NCBI GenBank assembly: GCA_004554705.1
Contig: SFKS01000001.1
Location: forward strand, 1-64,000
Direction of reading: 5' to 3'
From: Clostridiales bacterium
GTDB lineage: Bacteria > Bacillota > Clostridia > TANB77 > CAG-508
DNA length: 64,000 bases
Shown: in pieces, positions 51,295 through 60,835 of the stretch
How the letters are laid out: each line of letters starts with the position of its first letter
Numbering within the stretch: the stretch's first letter is position 1
The notes under the pieces: model-generated
What the model was told of the DNA's origin: nothing
Database searches by the model: none
The model's input: only the letters and a program-made list of their open reading frames with translations
Program-made: the position numbers and the translations under genes

Positions 51295-51771
51295 TTACAT
51301 ATCATCATCTTCATCATGATGGCAATCATGTGAACAGCAATCACATTCATCATCATTGCAACTACAACCGTCTTCTCCCCAATCTAATTCTATTGCGTTG
51401 TTACATTCTGGACAGATTATTTCTGCTGCTGTTAAGTCATTCATTTGAGCAGTAAATGTTTTATTACAATACGGACATTTAATTTCGACATCATAGTCTT
51501 CATCTGGTATGTCTTCCTCCATGTAGATATCTTTTTCTATGTTTTTTATGCTTTTATTCATTTTTCTTATTTCTTCTTCTACATGCAATTGACTTTCTGC
51601 TATAGTTAGAATTTTTTTATTCATAGATTGCTCTAACTCCGTGATTTCATCGAAAAAAAGATTATATAAATTAAAGATTTCTGTCTTTGCAATCTCTAAA
51701 TTTTCTTTATCTTTTATACTATTTTCTAAATCTTTTAAAATTTTTTTAAATTCTGAATTAAAATTTGACAT
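51295..51771 (-). CDS. Zinc-ribbon protein with Cys/His/Asp-rich tail
   Basis: The helical N-terminal half (ILKDLENSIKDKENLEIAKT, ESQLHVEEEIRKMNKSIKN) resembles a CD1247-type coiled-coil domain of Clostridia. It is followed by a zinc ribbon (IKCPYCNKTFTAQ, EIICPECNNAIEL). The last about 25 residues contain a dense run of Cys, His and Asp (CSCNDDECDCCSHDC) that should bind metal ions. It lies directly downstream of efp. Function unknown. Confidence 0.7.
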   Translation of the reverse strand: MSNFNSEFKKILKDLENSIKDKENLEIAKTEIFNLYNLFFDEITELEQSMNKKILTIAESQLHVEEEIRKMNKSIKNIEKDIYMEEDIPDEDYDVEIKCPYCNKTFTAQMNDLTAAEIICPECNNAIELDWGEDGCSCNDDECDCCSHDCHHDEDDDM

Positions 51772-51809
51772 TAATCATTTTCTCCTCTCAGGTTTAGAAT
51801 CAATTAACA

Positions 51810-52379
51810 CTAAACTCTCTCCATATATTCTCCTGTTCTAGTATCAATTCTAATCTTATCTCCTGTATTTACAAATAATGGAACATTAATAGTTGCCCCT
51901 GTTTCTAACTCTGCTGGTTTTGTTGCCCCTGCTCCTGCAGTATTTCCACTGAATCCAGGCTCTGTATATGTGACTTCTAGTTCCACGAACATTGGTGGTT
52001 CAATTGCAAATATTTTTCCTTTAAATGCCAATGTTTTTACCATCATATTTTCTTTTAAGAATTTAAGCATATCACCTAATTCTGATTTATTAAGTGGGAT
52101 TTGGTCATATGTTTCATTATCCATAAAATAATATAAATCTCCATCTGCATATAAGTACTGCATTTCTCTTTTTTCAATATCTGCTCCTTGTAATTTTTCT
52201 GATGGATTAAATGTTTTTTCTAAAACTGAACCATTAATGACATTTTTCAATTTTGTTCTAACAAAAGCAGCTCCTTTCCCAGGTTTTACGTGTTGAAATT
52301 CTACTACCTTGTATACTGAACCATCCATTTCAAATGTTGTTCCATTTCTTACATCTCCTGCCATATAAACTTCTGCCAT
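51810..52379 (-). CDS. efp: Elongation factor P
   Basis: Relieves ribosome stalling at polyproline. The N-terminal KOW-like domain carries the modification loop VKPGKGAAFVRTKLKNV (tip Lys about residue 34), and two OB domains follow, ending TGEYMERV. The 189-aa length is slightly longer than usual (185). The gene follows pepQ, the common Firmicutes order. Confidence 0.96.
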   Translation of the reverse strand: MAEVYMAGDVRNGTTFEMDGSVYKVVEFQHVKPGKGAAFVRTKLKNVINGSVLEKTFNPSEKLQGADIEKREMQYLYADGDLYYFMDNETYDQIPLNKSELGDMLKFLKENMMVKTLAFKGKIFAIEPPMFVELEVTYTEPGFSGNTAGAGATKPAELETGATINVPLFVNTGDKIRIDTRTGEYMERV

Positions 52380-52451
52380 ATTATCATACCTCTTTCTTTT
52401 TTTAATTATTCTAACTTATTAAGTTTACTATATTTTTCCATAAAAATCAAG

Positions 52452-52471
52452 ATGTTATTATATTATAACAT
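52452..52471 (-). terminator. Possible terminator at the pepQ stop
   Basis: ATGTTAT/ATAACAT with a 6-nt loop, then a T-rich tail on the minus strand. It overlaps the pepQ stop, so efp might be partly uncoupled from it. Confidence 0.35.
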
Positions 52472-53513
52472 AATTTTTTGGGGATTTTGTGAGTACTGTG
52501 CATCCGTTTTTTTCTACTAATATTGTATCTTCTATTCTTATTCCATATTTTTCTGGAATATATATGCCTGGTTCATTTGCTATTATCATGTTTTCTTTTA
52601 GAAATGTGTCATTTTTTGAATTTATATATGGTATTTCATGTGTTTCTAATCCTATGCTATGTCCTAATGAATGTATTAAGTCATAGTTATATAGTCTAAA
52701 ATTACTTTCTACCATTTGTGAAATGGTTTTTATGCTTGCATATTCTTTTATTTCTTTTATAGTATATAACTGATTTTTTAAAACTAAATCATATATTGGT
52801 TTTATTTCTTCTAATATGCAACCCATAAAAATTGTTCTGGTCATGTCTGAACAGTATCCTTGATATTTACATCCCATATCTATTAATATTGGATCTGCCA
52901 TTTTTACTGCCCTATCTCCTGGTTGCCAGTGTGGATCAGAGCTGTTTTCCCCTATTGCAACTACGGGATTAAAGGCTAATCCTTCTGCTCCATTTTTTCT
53001 GAAAAACATTTCTATTTCAAATGCAATTTCTTTTTCTGTTGTTCCTATTTTTATAAATTCTAATAAATGATTAAAGCATTTGTCCGTAATTTCACATGCT
53101 TTTTTTATTTTATCTATTTCATCATTATCCTTTACAGCTCTTAATTTTTCAATTATATCTTCTGTTTCTGATAGATTATTTACTTTGTATTTTTGTTTTA
53201 AATAGTAATATTGTTTATATGTTACATAGTTTTCTTCAAATCCGACATTTTCGCAAAACAAGAAGAAATTTTCGTATTGACTAATATCTCTAAAGTCTGC
53301 CACTATTATTTCGTCATTAATTGTTACTGTTTTCTTTACACTTTCTAAAAACATGGTGTATGTTAAGAATATGTTTTCTTTTCTTGTTATTAGTAATGTT
53401 CCTTCGTTTTCTATATTGGTTAGATATTTTATACTAACAGGATTTGTAACGATCATCCCTTCTAGTTTTAAATTTCTTAACCTCTCTCGTAAAAGTCTTA
53501 TTTTTTCATTCAT
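52458..53513 (-). CDS. Xaa-Pro aminopeptidase/dipeptidase (M24B)
   Basis: A creatinase-like N-terminal domain precedes the pita-bread metallopeptidase domain. Metal ligands are in LIDMGCKYQGYCSDMTRTI (two Asp), SLGHSIGLETHE (His), IANEPGIYIPE (Glu) and GIRIEDTILV (Glu). The 351-aa length fits. AAAAGGAGG precedes the ATG. It sits upstream of efp, whose polyproline role makes the pairing functionally coherent. Confidence 0.92.
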   Translation of the reverse strand: MNEKIRLLRERLRNLKLEGMIVTNPVSIKYLTNIENEGTLLITRKENIFLTYTMFLESVKKTVTINDEIIVADFRDISQYENFFLFCENVGFEENYVTYKQYYYLKQKYKVNNLSETEDIIEKLRAVKDNDEIDKIKKACEITDKCFNHLLEFIKIGTTEKEIAFEIEMFFRKNGAEGLAFNPVVAIGENSSDPHWQPGDRAVKMADPILIDMGCKYQGYCSDMTRTIFMGCILEEIKPIYDLVLKNQLYTIKEIKEYASIKTISQMVESNFRLYNYDLIHSLGHSIGLETHEIPYINSKNDTFLKENMIIANEPGIYIPEKYGIRIEDTILVEKNGCTVLTKSPKNYVII

Positions 53514-53530
53514 TGAAAAACACCCTCCTT

Positions 53531-54274
53531 TTACAATTTTATTGTTTTTATTGTTCCTAAAGAAAGTATTGTTAATAAGAATACATATAGTGAATTAGTT
53601 GAAACAAATATGCCCACAATTGTTGCCAGAACTATAAATGGTCCAAATGGAATATATCCATCTTTTCTGTTCTTTTTTGAAATTATTATAATTATGCTTG
53701 CAATAGCACCTATTAAAAATGCTAATACTGATATTAGTAGAATTTTATACAAACCAAAGTATAAGCCTAGTGCTCCCATTAACTTTACATCTCCTAATCC
53801 CATTGCTTCTTTTCCTGCAATTGCACCACCTATTAGTGTTATTATTAGAAATATTCCTCCTCCAGTTATCATTCCTAAAAGCATATCTTTTGCTAAGTTT
53901 AAGTTTTGAATTCCAAATATAAATGTAAATACTATTCCTATTTCAAACATTGTAAAGTTTAATCTGTTTGGTATAATTTGTATTTTATAGTCTACTACAA
54001 ATGATGATATTAGCATTGGCATCAGTAGGCTAAATCTTAAAAAATCTAAGCTAAGTTTGAATTTATATAGTAATGCAATATATGCTATTGCATTTATTAC
54101 TATTAGTAAATAATTTGCTTTGCTTACCTTTTTGTATTCCTTATAGGTTTCTTTTGACAATATTTTTCTTTCATTAAGGAATGCAACATTTAAGTATTCT
54201 ATGAATTGTCCAATTGTGCCACCTAAAATTGCTATTATCACGTATATTAAAATGTGTATATCGTTAATGTACAT
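53531..54274 (-). CDS. Prepilin peptidase-like A24 membrane protease
   Basis: A polytopic membrane protein with the two catalytic aspartates of the A24 family: one in VVDYKIQIIPNRL (about residue 95) and one in MGLGDVKLMGALG (the GxGD motif, about 162). The N-terminal methyltransferase zinc motif of full prepilin peptidases is missing, so it is the short TadV/preflagellin-like form. No pilin or secretion genes are nearby, so its substrate lies elsewhere. GAGGAGG precedes the ATG. Confidence 0.82.
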   Translation of the reverse strand: MYINDIHILIYVIIAILGGTIGQFIEYLNVAFLNERKILSKETYKEYKKVSKANYLLIVINAIAYIALLYKFKLSLDFLRFSLLMPMLISSFVVDYKIQIIPNRLNFTMFEIGIVFTFIFGIQNLNLAKDMLLGMITGGGIFLIITLIGGAIAGKEAMGLGDVKLMGALGLYFGLYKILLISVLAFLIGAIASIIIIISKKNRKDGYIPFGPFIVLATIVGIFVSTNSLYVFLLTILSLGTIKTIKL

Positions 54275-54377
54275 CTTTTCCTCCTCACATGAAGTGTATT
54301 CTCCACTGTTTATTAATAAATCTTTTGTACCGTTTCTATTCTATTATATCTTTTTTAATTTTGCAAGAGTTTTTTTA

Positions 54378-55562
54378 TTATTTTATTTTCGTACTTGCAT
54401 ATGTTATAGCGTCATATCCATATTTTTTCTTTAAATTATCTAATACACTATCTATTTTATCTAATTTTTCTTTGTTCTTATCTTCGAACATTGATAATTG
54501 TCTTTGTTCTCTATCTTCTAAATTATCTACTTTTATCCCTACAAGTCTTATAAATGTTCCTTCTTTATACATTTCCTTTAAAAGGACTCTAGCTTTTGCA
54601 AATATTTTTTTTGTATTTGAGGTAGCTATATCTAGTCTCCCTTGATGTGAAAAGTCTACGAATTCTTTTGTTCTTAGTTGTATATTCACTGTGTTTGCTA
54701 CTAAATTATATTGCCTTAATCTATATGCTACTTGCTCTGTAAGAGTAAGCAATATTGTTTCTATTTTTTCAATGCTACATAAATCTATAGGAAGTGTTGT
54801 TGCATTACTTATACTTTTGGGTTTTTCATATTTATAATTGACTTCTGCATTGTCTATACCGTTTGCATATTCCCACATAATATTTCCATGTTTTCCGAAA
54901 TTTTTTATTAGTGTTTGTCTTTCTTTTTTTGCTAAATCTCCTATTGTTTTTATTCCCATCCTTTGTAGCTTGGGCACACTTTTTTTCCCAAGCATAAATA
55001 GTTCTGATACTGGTAATCCCCACATTTTAGTTTGTATTTCGTTTTGATACAGTGTGTGTATTTTGTCTGGCTTTTCAAAATCTGATGCCATTTTAGCTAA
55101 TAATTTGTTATTGGAAATACCTATATTAACAGTAAATCCTAGCTCTTGTTTTACTCTTTTACTAATTTCCTTGGCTTTGTTTTCTAAAGTGTCCTTCATT
55201 AGGTATTCTGTCATATCTAAAAAGCATTCATCTATGCTATACCTTTCTATTTTATCTGTGTAATTTAATAATAGTGTATATAATTTGTTTGAATACTTTC
55301 TGTAAATTTCAAAATTGCCTTTGAATACTTTTACCTGTGGGCATTTGATTCTAGCTTGATAAATTGGCTCTCCTGTTACTATTCCAAATTCCTTTGCTTT
55401 CATACTTTTAGCAAGTACTATTCCTCTACGTGCTTCTTCATCTCCTCCAATTATAGCTGGAATAGTCCTTATATCTAAAGTTTCTCCACTTTGTAGTTTA
55501 TATACTGCAAGCCAACTTAAAAATGCATTGTTTACATCTATGTGTAGTATTTTCCTTTCCAT
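54378..55562 (-). CDS. dinB: DNA polymerase IV, Y family
   Basis: Translesion polymerase. Palm residues include HIDVNNAFLSW (Asp in place) and the YSIDECFLDMTEY motif with DE. The helix-hairpin-helix and little-finger regions follow (GIKTIGDLAKKERQTLIKNF). ATG 55562 is chosen (394 aa) since GGGTGA lies upstream and it begins MERKILHIDVN. No beta-clamp motif is obvious at the extreme C-terminus. Its promoter contains a degenerate LexA box. Confidence 0.92.
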   Translation of the reverse strand: MERKILHIDVNNAFLSWLAVYKLQSGETLDIRTIPAIIGGDEEARRGIVLAKSMKAKEFGIVTGEPIYQARIKCPQVKVFKGNFEIYRKYSNKLYTLLLNYTDKIERYSIDECFLDMTEYLMKDTLENKAKEISKRVKQELGFTVNIGISNNKLLAKMASDFEKPDKIHTLYQNEIQTKMWGLPVSELFMLGKKSVPKLQRMGIKTIGDLAKKERQTLIKNFGKHGNIMWEYANGIDNAEVNYKYEKPKSISNATTLPIDLCSIEKIETILLTLTEQVAYRLRQYNLVANTVNIQLRTKEFVDFSHQGRLDIATSNTKKIFAKARVLLKEMYKEGTFIRLVGIKVDNLEDREQRQLSMFEDKNKEKLDKIDSVLDNLKKKYGYDAITYASTKIK

Positions 55563-55579
55563 AGTTATCACCCAAAACA

Positions 55580-55608
55580 ATTATAGAACTTTTGTTTGTA
55601 GTTGTCAA
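55580..55608 (-). promoter_or_regulatory. dinB promoter with degenerate LexA-like box
   Basis: TTGACA (55603-55608), a 17-bp spacer and TATAAT (55580-55585). The spacer carries CAAACAAAAGTTCT (55585-55598), which keeps the AAC/GTT half-sites of a LexA box but departs from CGAACRNRYGTTYC at three positions. Confidence 0.55.
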
Positions 55609-55617
55609 TATCTTCTT

Positions 55618-58440
55618 CTATTTTTCTAATAATTTTTTTAGAAATTTTCCAGTATAAGATTTCTCATTTTTTATTATTTGTTCTGGTGTTCCAATAGCTA
55701 TTACTTCTCCGCCTTTTTCACCACTTTCTGGTCCTAAATCTATTATATAATCTGCTGTTTTTATTAAATCTAAATTATGCTCTATAACTACAATACTGTT
55801 TCCTGTATCTACTAGTCTTTGTAATATATCAATTAGTCTATGCACATCCGCTGTATGAAGTCCTGTTGTTGGTTCATCTAAAATGTATAGGGTTTTTCCT
55901 GTTGCACGTTTAGAAAGCTCTGTTGCAAGTTTTACTCTTTGTGCTTCTCCTCCTGATAGTGTAGTTGATGGCTGTCCTAATTTTATATATCCAAGACCTA
56001 CATCATATAGTGTTTGTATCTTTTGTTTTATCTTAGGAATGTTACTAAAAAAGTCTAGTGATTCTTCAACAGTCATATCTAGCACATCTGATATGTTTTT
56101 TCCTTTATATTTTACTTCTAAGGTCTCCCTGTTATATCTTTTTCCATGGCACACTTCACAAGGTACATATATGTCTGGTAAGAAATGCATCTCAATCTTA
56201 AGTACTCCATCACCTTGGCAGGTTTCACACCTTCCTCCTGATACATTAAAGCTGAATCTTCCTTTTTCATATCCTCTTAACTTTGCTTCATTTGTTCCTG
56301 CAAATATATCTCTTATTAAATCAAATACACCGGTGTATGTTGCAGGATTTGATCTCGGTGTTCTTCCTATTGGAGATTGATCTATATTTATTACTTTATC
56401 TATATTATCTATTCCTAGTATTTTATCATGTTTACCTGGAAATTCTGATGATTTATATAGTTCTTTTGCCAGTCCCTTATACAAAATTTCATTTATTAAC
56501 GTGCTTTTTCCTGAACCTGAAACTCCTGTTACACAAGTAAATACTCCAAGTGGTATTTTAACATCTATATTTTTTAAATTGTTCTCTCTAGCACCTTTTA
56601 TTTCAATTGATTTCCCATTTGGTTTTCTGCGTTTTTCTGGCACTTTTATTTGTTTTCTTCCACTTAGGTATGCACCGGTTATTGAGTTTGGGTTTTGTTT
56701 AATATTCTCAACTGTTCCTGTACAAATTACATTCCCTCCATGTATCCCAGCTTCTGGTCCGATATCAATTATATAGTCAGCTGCATACATTGTGTCTTCA
56801 TCATGTTCTACTACTATAACAGTATTTCCTAAATCTCTTAATTTTTTTAATGTTGCAATTAATTTATCATTATCTCTTTGGTGCAAGCCTATACTTGGTT
56901 CATCAAGTATATATAAAACTCCTGTTAAACCTGCACCTATTTGGGTTGCAAGTCTTATTCTTTGAGCTTCTCCTCCTGATAGGGTTCCGGCTGGTCTTGA
57001 TAGTGTTAAATATTCTAGTCCAACATCTACTAAAAACTGTAATCTTTTATTTAACTCTTTTAAAATTTGATTTGCTATTAATGTTTTTGTTTTATCTAAT
57101 TTTAGATTGTTAATAAAGTCTTGTATTTTTGTTATTGACATATTTGTTAATTCTTGTATGTTTTTTCCACCAACTGTTACTGCTAAGCTCTCCTTTTTTA
57201 GACGAGCTCCATGACAGGCTTCACATGGGCTTTCTGTCATATAATATTCATAGAAGTCTCTCATTCCTTGAGATTTAGTTTCTCTATATCTTCTTTCAAG
57301 TGTTGGTATTACTCCTTCAAAAGGTGCTGTAAATTTTCTTTCGCCTGCTACTGAAGTATATTTAAAGTCAATTTTTTCATTGCCTGTTCCATATAATATC
57401 TTATTTAAAAAATCTTTTGGCAACTTCTTGATTGGAACTTTTATGTCTACACCATAATGTTTGGCAATACTTTCGAAGTACATTTTAGCCATTGTATCGC
57501 CTTTTTTCATTGAGCTTGATCCAAAAGCTTTTACTCCATCATATAAAGTTTTGTTCTTGTCTGGTATTATTAAGTCTTCGTTCATTCTCATTAAATATCC
57601 AATTCCTGTACATTCTGGGCAAGCACCAAATGGATTGTTAAATGAGAACATTCTAGGAGATAATTCTTCTATACTAATGTTACAATCTGGGCAAGCATAG
57701 TTCTGGCTAAATAGTATTTCATTGTGTGGTGTACTTATAACTACTAAATTATTTGCATATTTTAATGATATTTCAATAGATTCTGCAAGTCTACTTCTAA
57801 TATCTTCTTTAATTATAAGCCTGTCCACTACTAAATCTATACTATGTTTTTTCTTTCTATCTAAGTCTATATCATCTGTTAGTTCAAATATTTCTCCGTC
57901 AACTCTTGCACGTACAAAACCCTCCTTCGAAAAATTTTCTAAAAGAGTTTTATATTCACCTTTTTTGCCTCTTATAACTGGTGCTAATACTTGTATTTTT
58001 GTACCTTTTTCTAAGTTCATTACAGTTTCTACTATTTGATCAATTGTTTGTTTTTCTATTTTTTTACCACAATTTGGGCAATGTGGTTCTCCTATTCTTG
58101 CATATAACAAACGAATATAATCATATATTTCTGTAACTGTTCCAACTGTTGAACGTGGGTTTTTAGAGGTGGTTTTTTGGTCTATTGCAATAGCTGGTGA
58201 TAAGCCTTCTATTGACTCAACATCAGGTTTTTCCATTAGTCCTAAAAATTGTCGTGCATATGAAGATAAGCTTTCTACATAACGTCTTTGTCCCTCTGCA
58301 TATAGGGTATCAAACGCAAGAGATGACTTTCCTGAACCGGAAAGTCCTGTTATAACTACTAATTTATCTCTTGGTATAGTTACATTGATATTTTTTAGGT
58401 TATGTGCTTTTGCGCCTTTTACTACTATATTGTCATTCAT
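55618..58440 (-). CDS. uvrA: UvrABC excinuclease subunit A
   Basis: Damage recognition in nucleotide excision repair. Two ABC ATPase halves are present, with Walker A GLSGSGKSSLAF and GVSGSGKSTLI, and two signature motifs (LSGGEAQRIRLA, LSGGEAQRVKLA). Zinc fingers CPNCGKK..., CPDCNI...CPEC and CETCQGDG...CEVCHG are intact. The 940-aa length is standard. dinB lies downstream with its own promoter. No LexA box is clear directly before uvrA, which follows a transporter gene by 7 bp. Confidence 0.97.
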   Translation of the reverse strand: MNDNIVVKGAKAHNLKNINVTIPRDKLVVITGLSGSGKSSLAFDTLYAEGQRRYVESLSSYARQFLGLMEKPDVESIEGLSPAIAIDQKTTSKNPRSTVGTVTEIYDYIRLLYARIGEPHCPNCGKKIEKQTIDQIVETVMNLEKGTKIQVLAPVIRGKKGEYKTLLENFSKEGFVRARVDGEIFELTDDIDLDRKKKHSIDLVVDRLIIKEDIRSRLAESIEISLKYANNLVVISTPHNEILFSQNYACPDCNISIEELSPRMFSFNNPFGACPECTGIGYLMRMNEDLIIPDKNKTLYDGVKAFGSSSMKKGDTMAKMYFESIAKHYGVDIKVPIKKLPKDFLNKILYGTGNEKIDFKYTSVAGERKFTAPFEGVIPTLERRYRETKSQGMRDFYEYYMTESPCEACHGARLKKESLAVTVGGKNIQELTNMSITKIQDFINNLKLDKTKTLIANQILKELNKRLQFLVDVGLEYLTLSRPAGTLSGGEAQRIRLATQIGAGLTGVLYILDEPSIGLHQRDNDKLIATLKKLRDLGNTVIVVEHDEDTMYAADYIIDIGPEAGIHGGNVICTGTVENIKQNPNSITGAYLSGRKQIKVPEKRRKPNGKSIEIKGARENNLKNIDVKIPLGVFTCVTGVSGSGKSTLINEILYKGLAKELYKSSEFPGKHDKILGIDNIDKVINIDQSPIGRTPRSNPATYTGVFDLIRDIFAGTNEAKLRGYEKGRFSFNVSGGRCETCQGDGVLKIEMHFLPDIYVPCEVCHGKRYNRETLEVKYKGKNISDVLDMTVEESLDFFSNIPKIKQKIQTLYDVGLGYIKLGQPSTTLSGGEAQRVKLATELSKRATGKTLYILDEPTTGLHTADVHRLIDILQRLVDTGNSIVVIEHNLDLIKTADYIIDLGPESGEKGGEVIAIGTPEQIIKNEKSYTGKFLKKLLEK

Positions 58441-58447
58441 TTATATT

Positions 58448-59323
58448 TTATTCTCCTTTTTCTATTTCTATTGGATTTATATGTATTACAGTCAAATATA
58501 TTTCGTCTAATTGGTCTATTTCCTTTTCTAGTTTATTTGCTATTTCATGGCTTTCAAATGTTGATAAATTACCATCTATGTAAATTGTAAAGGATATTTG
58601 ATATTTATATCCTACTGGTGTTGCATTAAAGTGTTCTACCTTTTTTATTTCTTTATGCTTCATTATTATGTCCATTACCTTTTTCTTGTTTTCAAGGCTA
58701 ATAGTTTTATCCATTAGAACATTATAACTTTCTAAAAATATGTTTGCACCTGTCCAAAGTATCCATAGTGATATTCCAATTCCTACTACTCCATCAAACC
58801 ATATTATACCTACTAAACTTAGAAATGATGCTACAAGGTTAAATGATGTAACAATACAATCATTTATATGATCTTTTGCATTGGCTTCTAATAAAATATT
58901 ATCATGTTTTTTTGCTAGTGAGTGAGTATATATATATAAACATAATTTTGTAGCTATTGTTGCAATACACACTATAACTAGCCACCATGAAAACATATAT
59001 TTTTCTGGATTTAGTAGTGCTTTAATAGAGCCCTCAAATAGCTTCAATGATATAAGTATCATTGATATACTTACTAACATTGAAAAAATGTACTCTGCTT
59101 TTCCATGTCCTAAATTATGGTCATCGTCTCTTGGTTTACTGGCTATTTTGTTTCCTATGAATGTCATTAATGATGAAAAAATATCTCCTGCACTATTTAC
59201 GCCATCAGCTATCATAGCTTGACTATTCGTAAAAATTCCTACTATTGTTTTTATAGTTAGTAAAAATATGTTGCCTATTATTCCGAAAATACTTGCTTTT
59301 TGAGTTGATTTAAATCTATCCAT
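58448..59323 (-). CDS. Cation diffusion facilitator transporter
   Basis: Exports divalent cations (Zn, Mn, Fe or Co) in exchange for protons. Six membrane helices are expected, with metal-site motifs IADGVNSAGDIFSS in helix 2 and NAKDHINDCIVTS in helix 5. A cytoplasmic C-terminal domain (EHFNATPVGYKYQISFTIYI) follows. The 291-aa length is normal. The metal is not predictable, though a putative Mn transporter is two genes upstream. It starts 16 bp after the papain-like gene. Confidence 0.9.
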   Translation of the reverse strand: MDRFKSTQKASIFGIIGNIFLLTIKTIVGIFTNSQAMIADGVNSAGDIFSSLMTFIGNKIASKPRDDDHNLGHGKAEYIFSMLVSISMILISLKLFEGSIKALLNPEKYMFSWWLVIVCIATIATKLCLYIYTHSLAKKHDNILLEANAKDHINDCIVTSFNLVASFLSLVGIIWFDGVVGIGISLWILWTGANIFLESYNVLMDKTISLENKKKVMDIIMKHKEIKKVEHFNATPVGYKYQISFTIYIDGNLSTFESHEIANKLEKEIDQLDEIYLTVIHINPIEIEKGE

Positions 59324-59339
59324 ATTTCATCATCCTTAC

Positions 59340-59885
59340 TTAAGTAACTTTTTGTCCTAATTCTTGATATCTATAATTGTTAAATATTCCAGTATATATA
59401 ATCTTTGAGTTTTTTAGTTTTTCAAAGTTTTCTGGTTTTGGCATGTCTGGTAAATTTATATTGATATTGGATTTTTCTAGTATATGTTTTATAAATTCTG
59501 CACAATAGAAATAATTATTCCTATGTATTTTTTTATTGAAAAATATATAAATAAGTCCTAATGTATTAAATTTATATTTTGCTTTGTTCTCTTCAAACAA
59601 TTTTATTTGTTGTTCTAGTTTTTCATATTGATAATCTGTTATTTGAATATAACAAATCATTGCTTTAGTATTTTTAAATCTTTTGAAAAATCCTAGATTT
59701 TGTCTTTCATGTACAAAACCTCCAACAAAGCAATTGTATGGATTTATTCTCCCAAATGAATACATTTTTTCTAAATCTTCATCAAGAGAAATTGATACGT
59801 GTGTATAAAACCTTCTAGTTTTAAATCTAATTATTCTACCTAGTACTGTACCTGAATATGTTAATATGAAATATATTCTTTTCAT
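59340..59885 (-). CDS. Papain-like NlpC/P60-type (YiiX/permuted) hydrolase
   Basis: The pattern of a circularly permuted NlpC/P60 fold: His in FYTHVSISLDED (about residue 29) and Cys in FYCAEFIKHIL (about residue 127). This suggests a thiol hydrolase of amide or ester bonds (lipids or peptides). No signal peptide is visible. The 181-aa length is usual for the family. It lies between the Mn transporter and the CDF gene. Function otherwise unknown. Confidence 0.7.
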   Translation of the reverse strand: MKRIYFILTYSGTVLGRIIRFKTRRFYTHVSISLDEDLEKMYSFGRINPYNCFVGGFVHERQNLGFFKRFKNTKAMICYIQITDYQYEKLEQQIKLFEENKAKYKFNTLGLIYIFFNKKIHRNNYFYCAEFIKHILEKSNININLPDMPKPENFEKLKNSKIIYTGIFNNYRYQELGQKVT

Positions 59886-59903
59886 TACAAATCCTTTCCT
59901 TGT

Positions 59904-60746
59904 TTAAATTAATAAATCTAAAATTATGCCTGCTGTTATTCCTACTATGTATAATATTGTTAATATTTTTAAATTATCCTTCTTGTCTTTATTAACTTTA
60001 AATAGCACTAGAATTCCTATCCCTGAATTCACGAGCAAACCTGCTATCATTGAACCTAGCGGTATTATCTTTTCTAAGTATAATTCTGTTAAAATAATTG
60101 AGCTTGCACAATTTGGTATAATGCCAATTAGAGCTGTAATAACTGTTCCAAGTACCGGTATATTTACAATTAAGTTTGCGATTTTTCCCTCTCCAACAAA
60201 ATAAATTATGCTATTTAGAACTAAACTTATTATGAATATATAAGCAAAAATTTGAACTGTATGTTTTATTGAAGATTTTATCACTCCCTCTTCCTCACAA
60301 TTACAGTTTTCACTTTCACAAATTTTGTGTATTTCAATGTTGTCTTTTTCCTTATTTTCTCTATTTAAAAAATCAATTACAATTCCTATTCCCAAACCTA
60401 TGAAAGCTTTTATGGTTAATATTTGTACAATTAGTCCAAATTCTGCTCCCTTTGAAATTAAAATTGGTAGCATTTCATCTGATGTAGATAAGAATATTGC
60501 AATAAGTGTTCCTCTTGTTATAATTCTAGCTGCATAAAAATTTGATGCTACTGCTGAAAAGCCACATTGTGGAATAATTCCCAAGATAGCACCTATTATT
60601 GGTCCAAATTTTCCTGATTTTCTAATAGCTTTTTCTGTCTTTTCTCCAGCGTGAGTTTCTATTAATTCCATTATTATATAAGTTATAAATAAGAATGGTA
60701 CTAATCTTAAACTATCAATTATTGTATCTTCTAAGATTTCTAGCAT
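59904..60746 (-). CDS. Putative manganese transporter (ArsP_2 family)
   Basis: A polytopic membrane protein made of two similar halves with IIPQCGFSAVASNFYAARI in the first and IIPNCASSIILTELYLEKII in the second; these match the family named putative manganese or arsenic transporter. A Cys/Glu-rich loop between the halves (CESENCNCEEEG) may bind metal. ATG 60746 has GGAGG 9 bp upstream (280 aa). A large palindrome lies 35 bp upstream of the start. Confidence 0.75.
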   Translation of the reverse strand: MLEILEDTIIDSLRLVPFLFITYIIMELIETHAGEKTEKAIRKSGKFGPIIGAILGIIPQCGFSAVASNFYAARIITRGTLIAIFLSTSDEMLPILISKGAEFGLIVQILTIKAFIGLGIGIVIDFLNRENKEKDNIEIHKICESENCNCEEEGVIKSSIKHTVQIFAYIFIISLVLNSIIYFVGEGKIANLIVNIPVLGTVITALIGIIPNCASSIILTELYLEKIIPLGSMIAGLLVNSGIGILVLFKVNKDKKDNLKILTILYIVGITAGIILDLLI

Positions 60747-60780
60747 ACTTTTTCCTCCATTTTGATGTACATATAATATT

Positions 60781-60829
60781 TTAGCACATTTTTCATAAAA
60801 ATACAGCATTTTTATGAAAAATGTGCTAA
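60781..60829. repeat. 22-bp perfect palindrome between regulator and transporter genes
   Basis: TTAGCACATTTTTCATAAAAAT pairs in full with its complement at 60808-60829 (5-nt loop). There is no T tail. It may terminate the regulator mRNA, or act as an operator or stabiliser for the transporter gene. Confidence 0.6.
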
Positions 60830-60835
60830 TTAATA

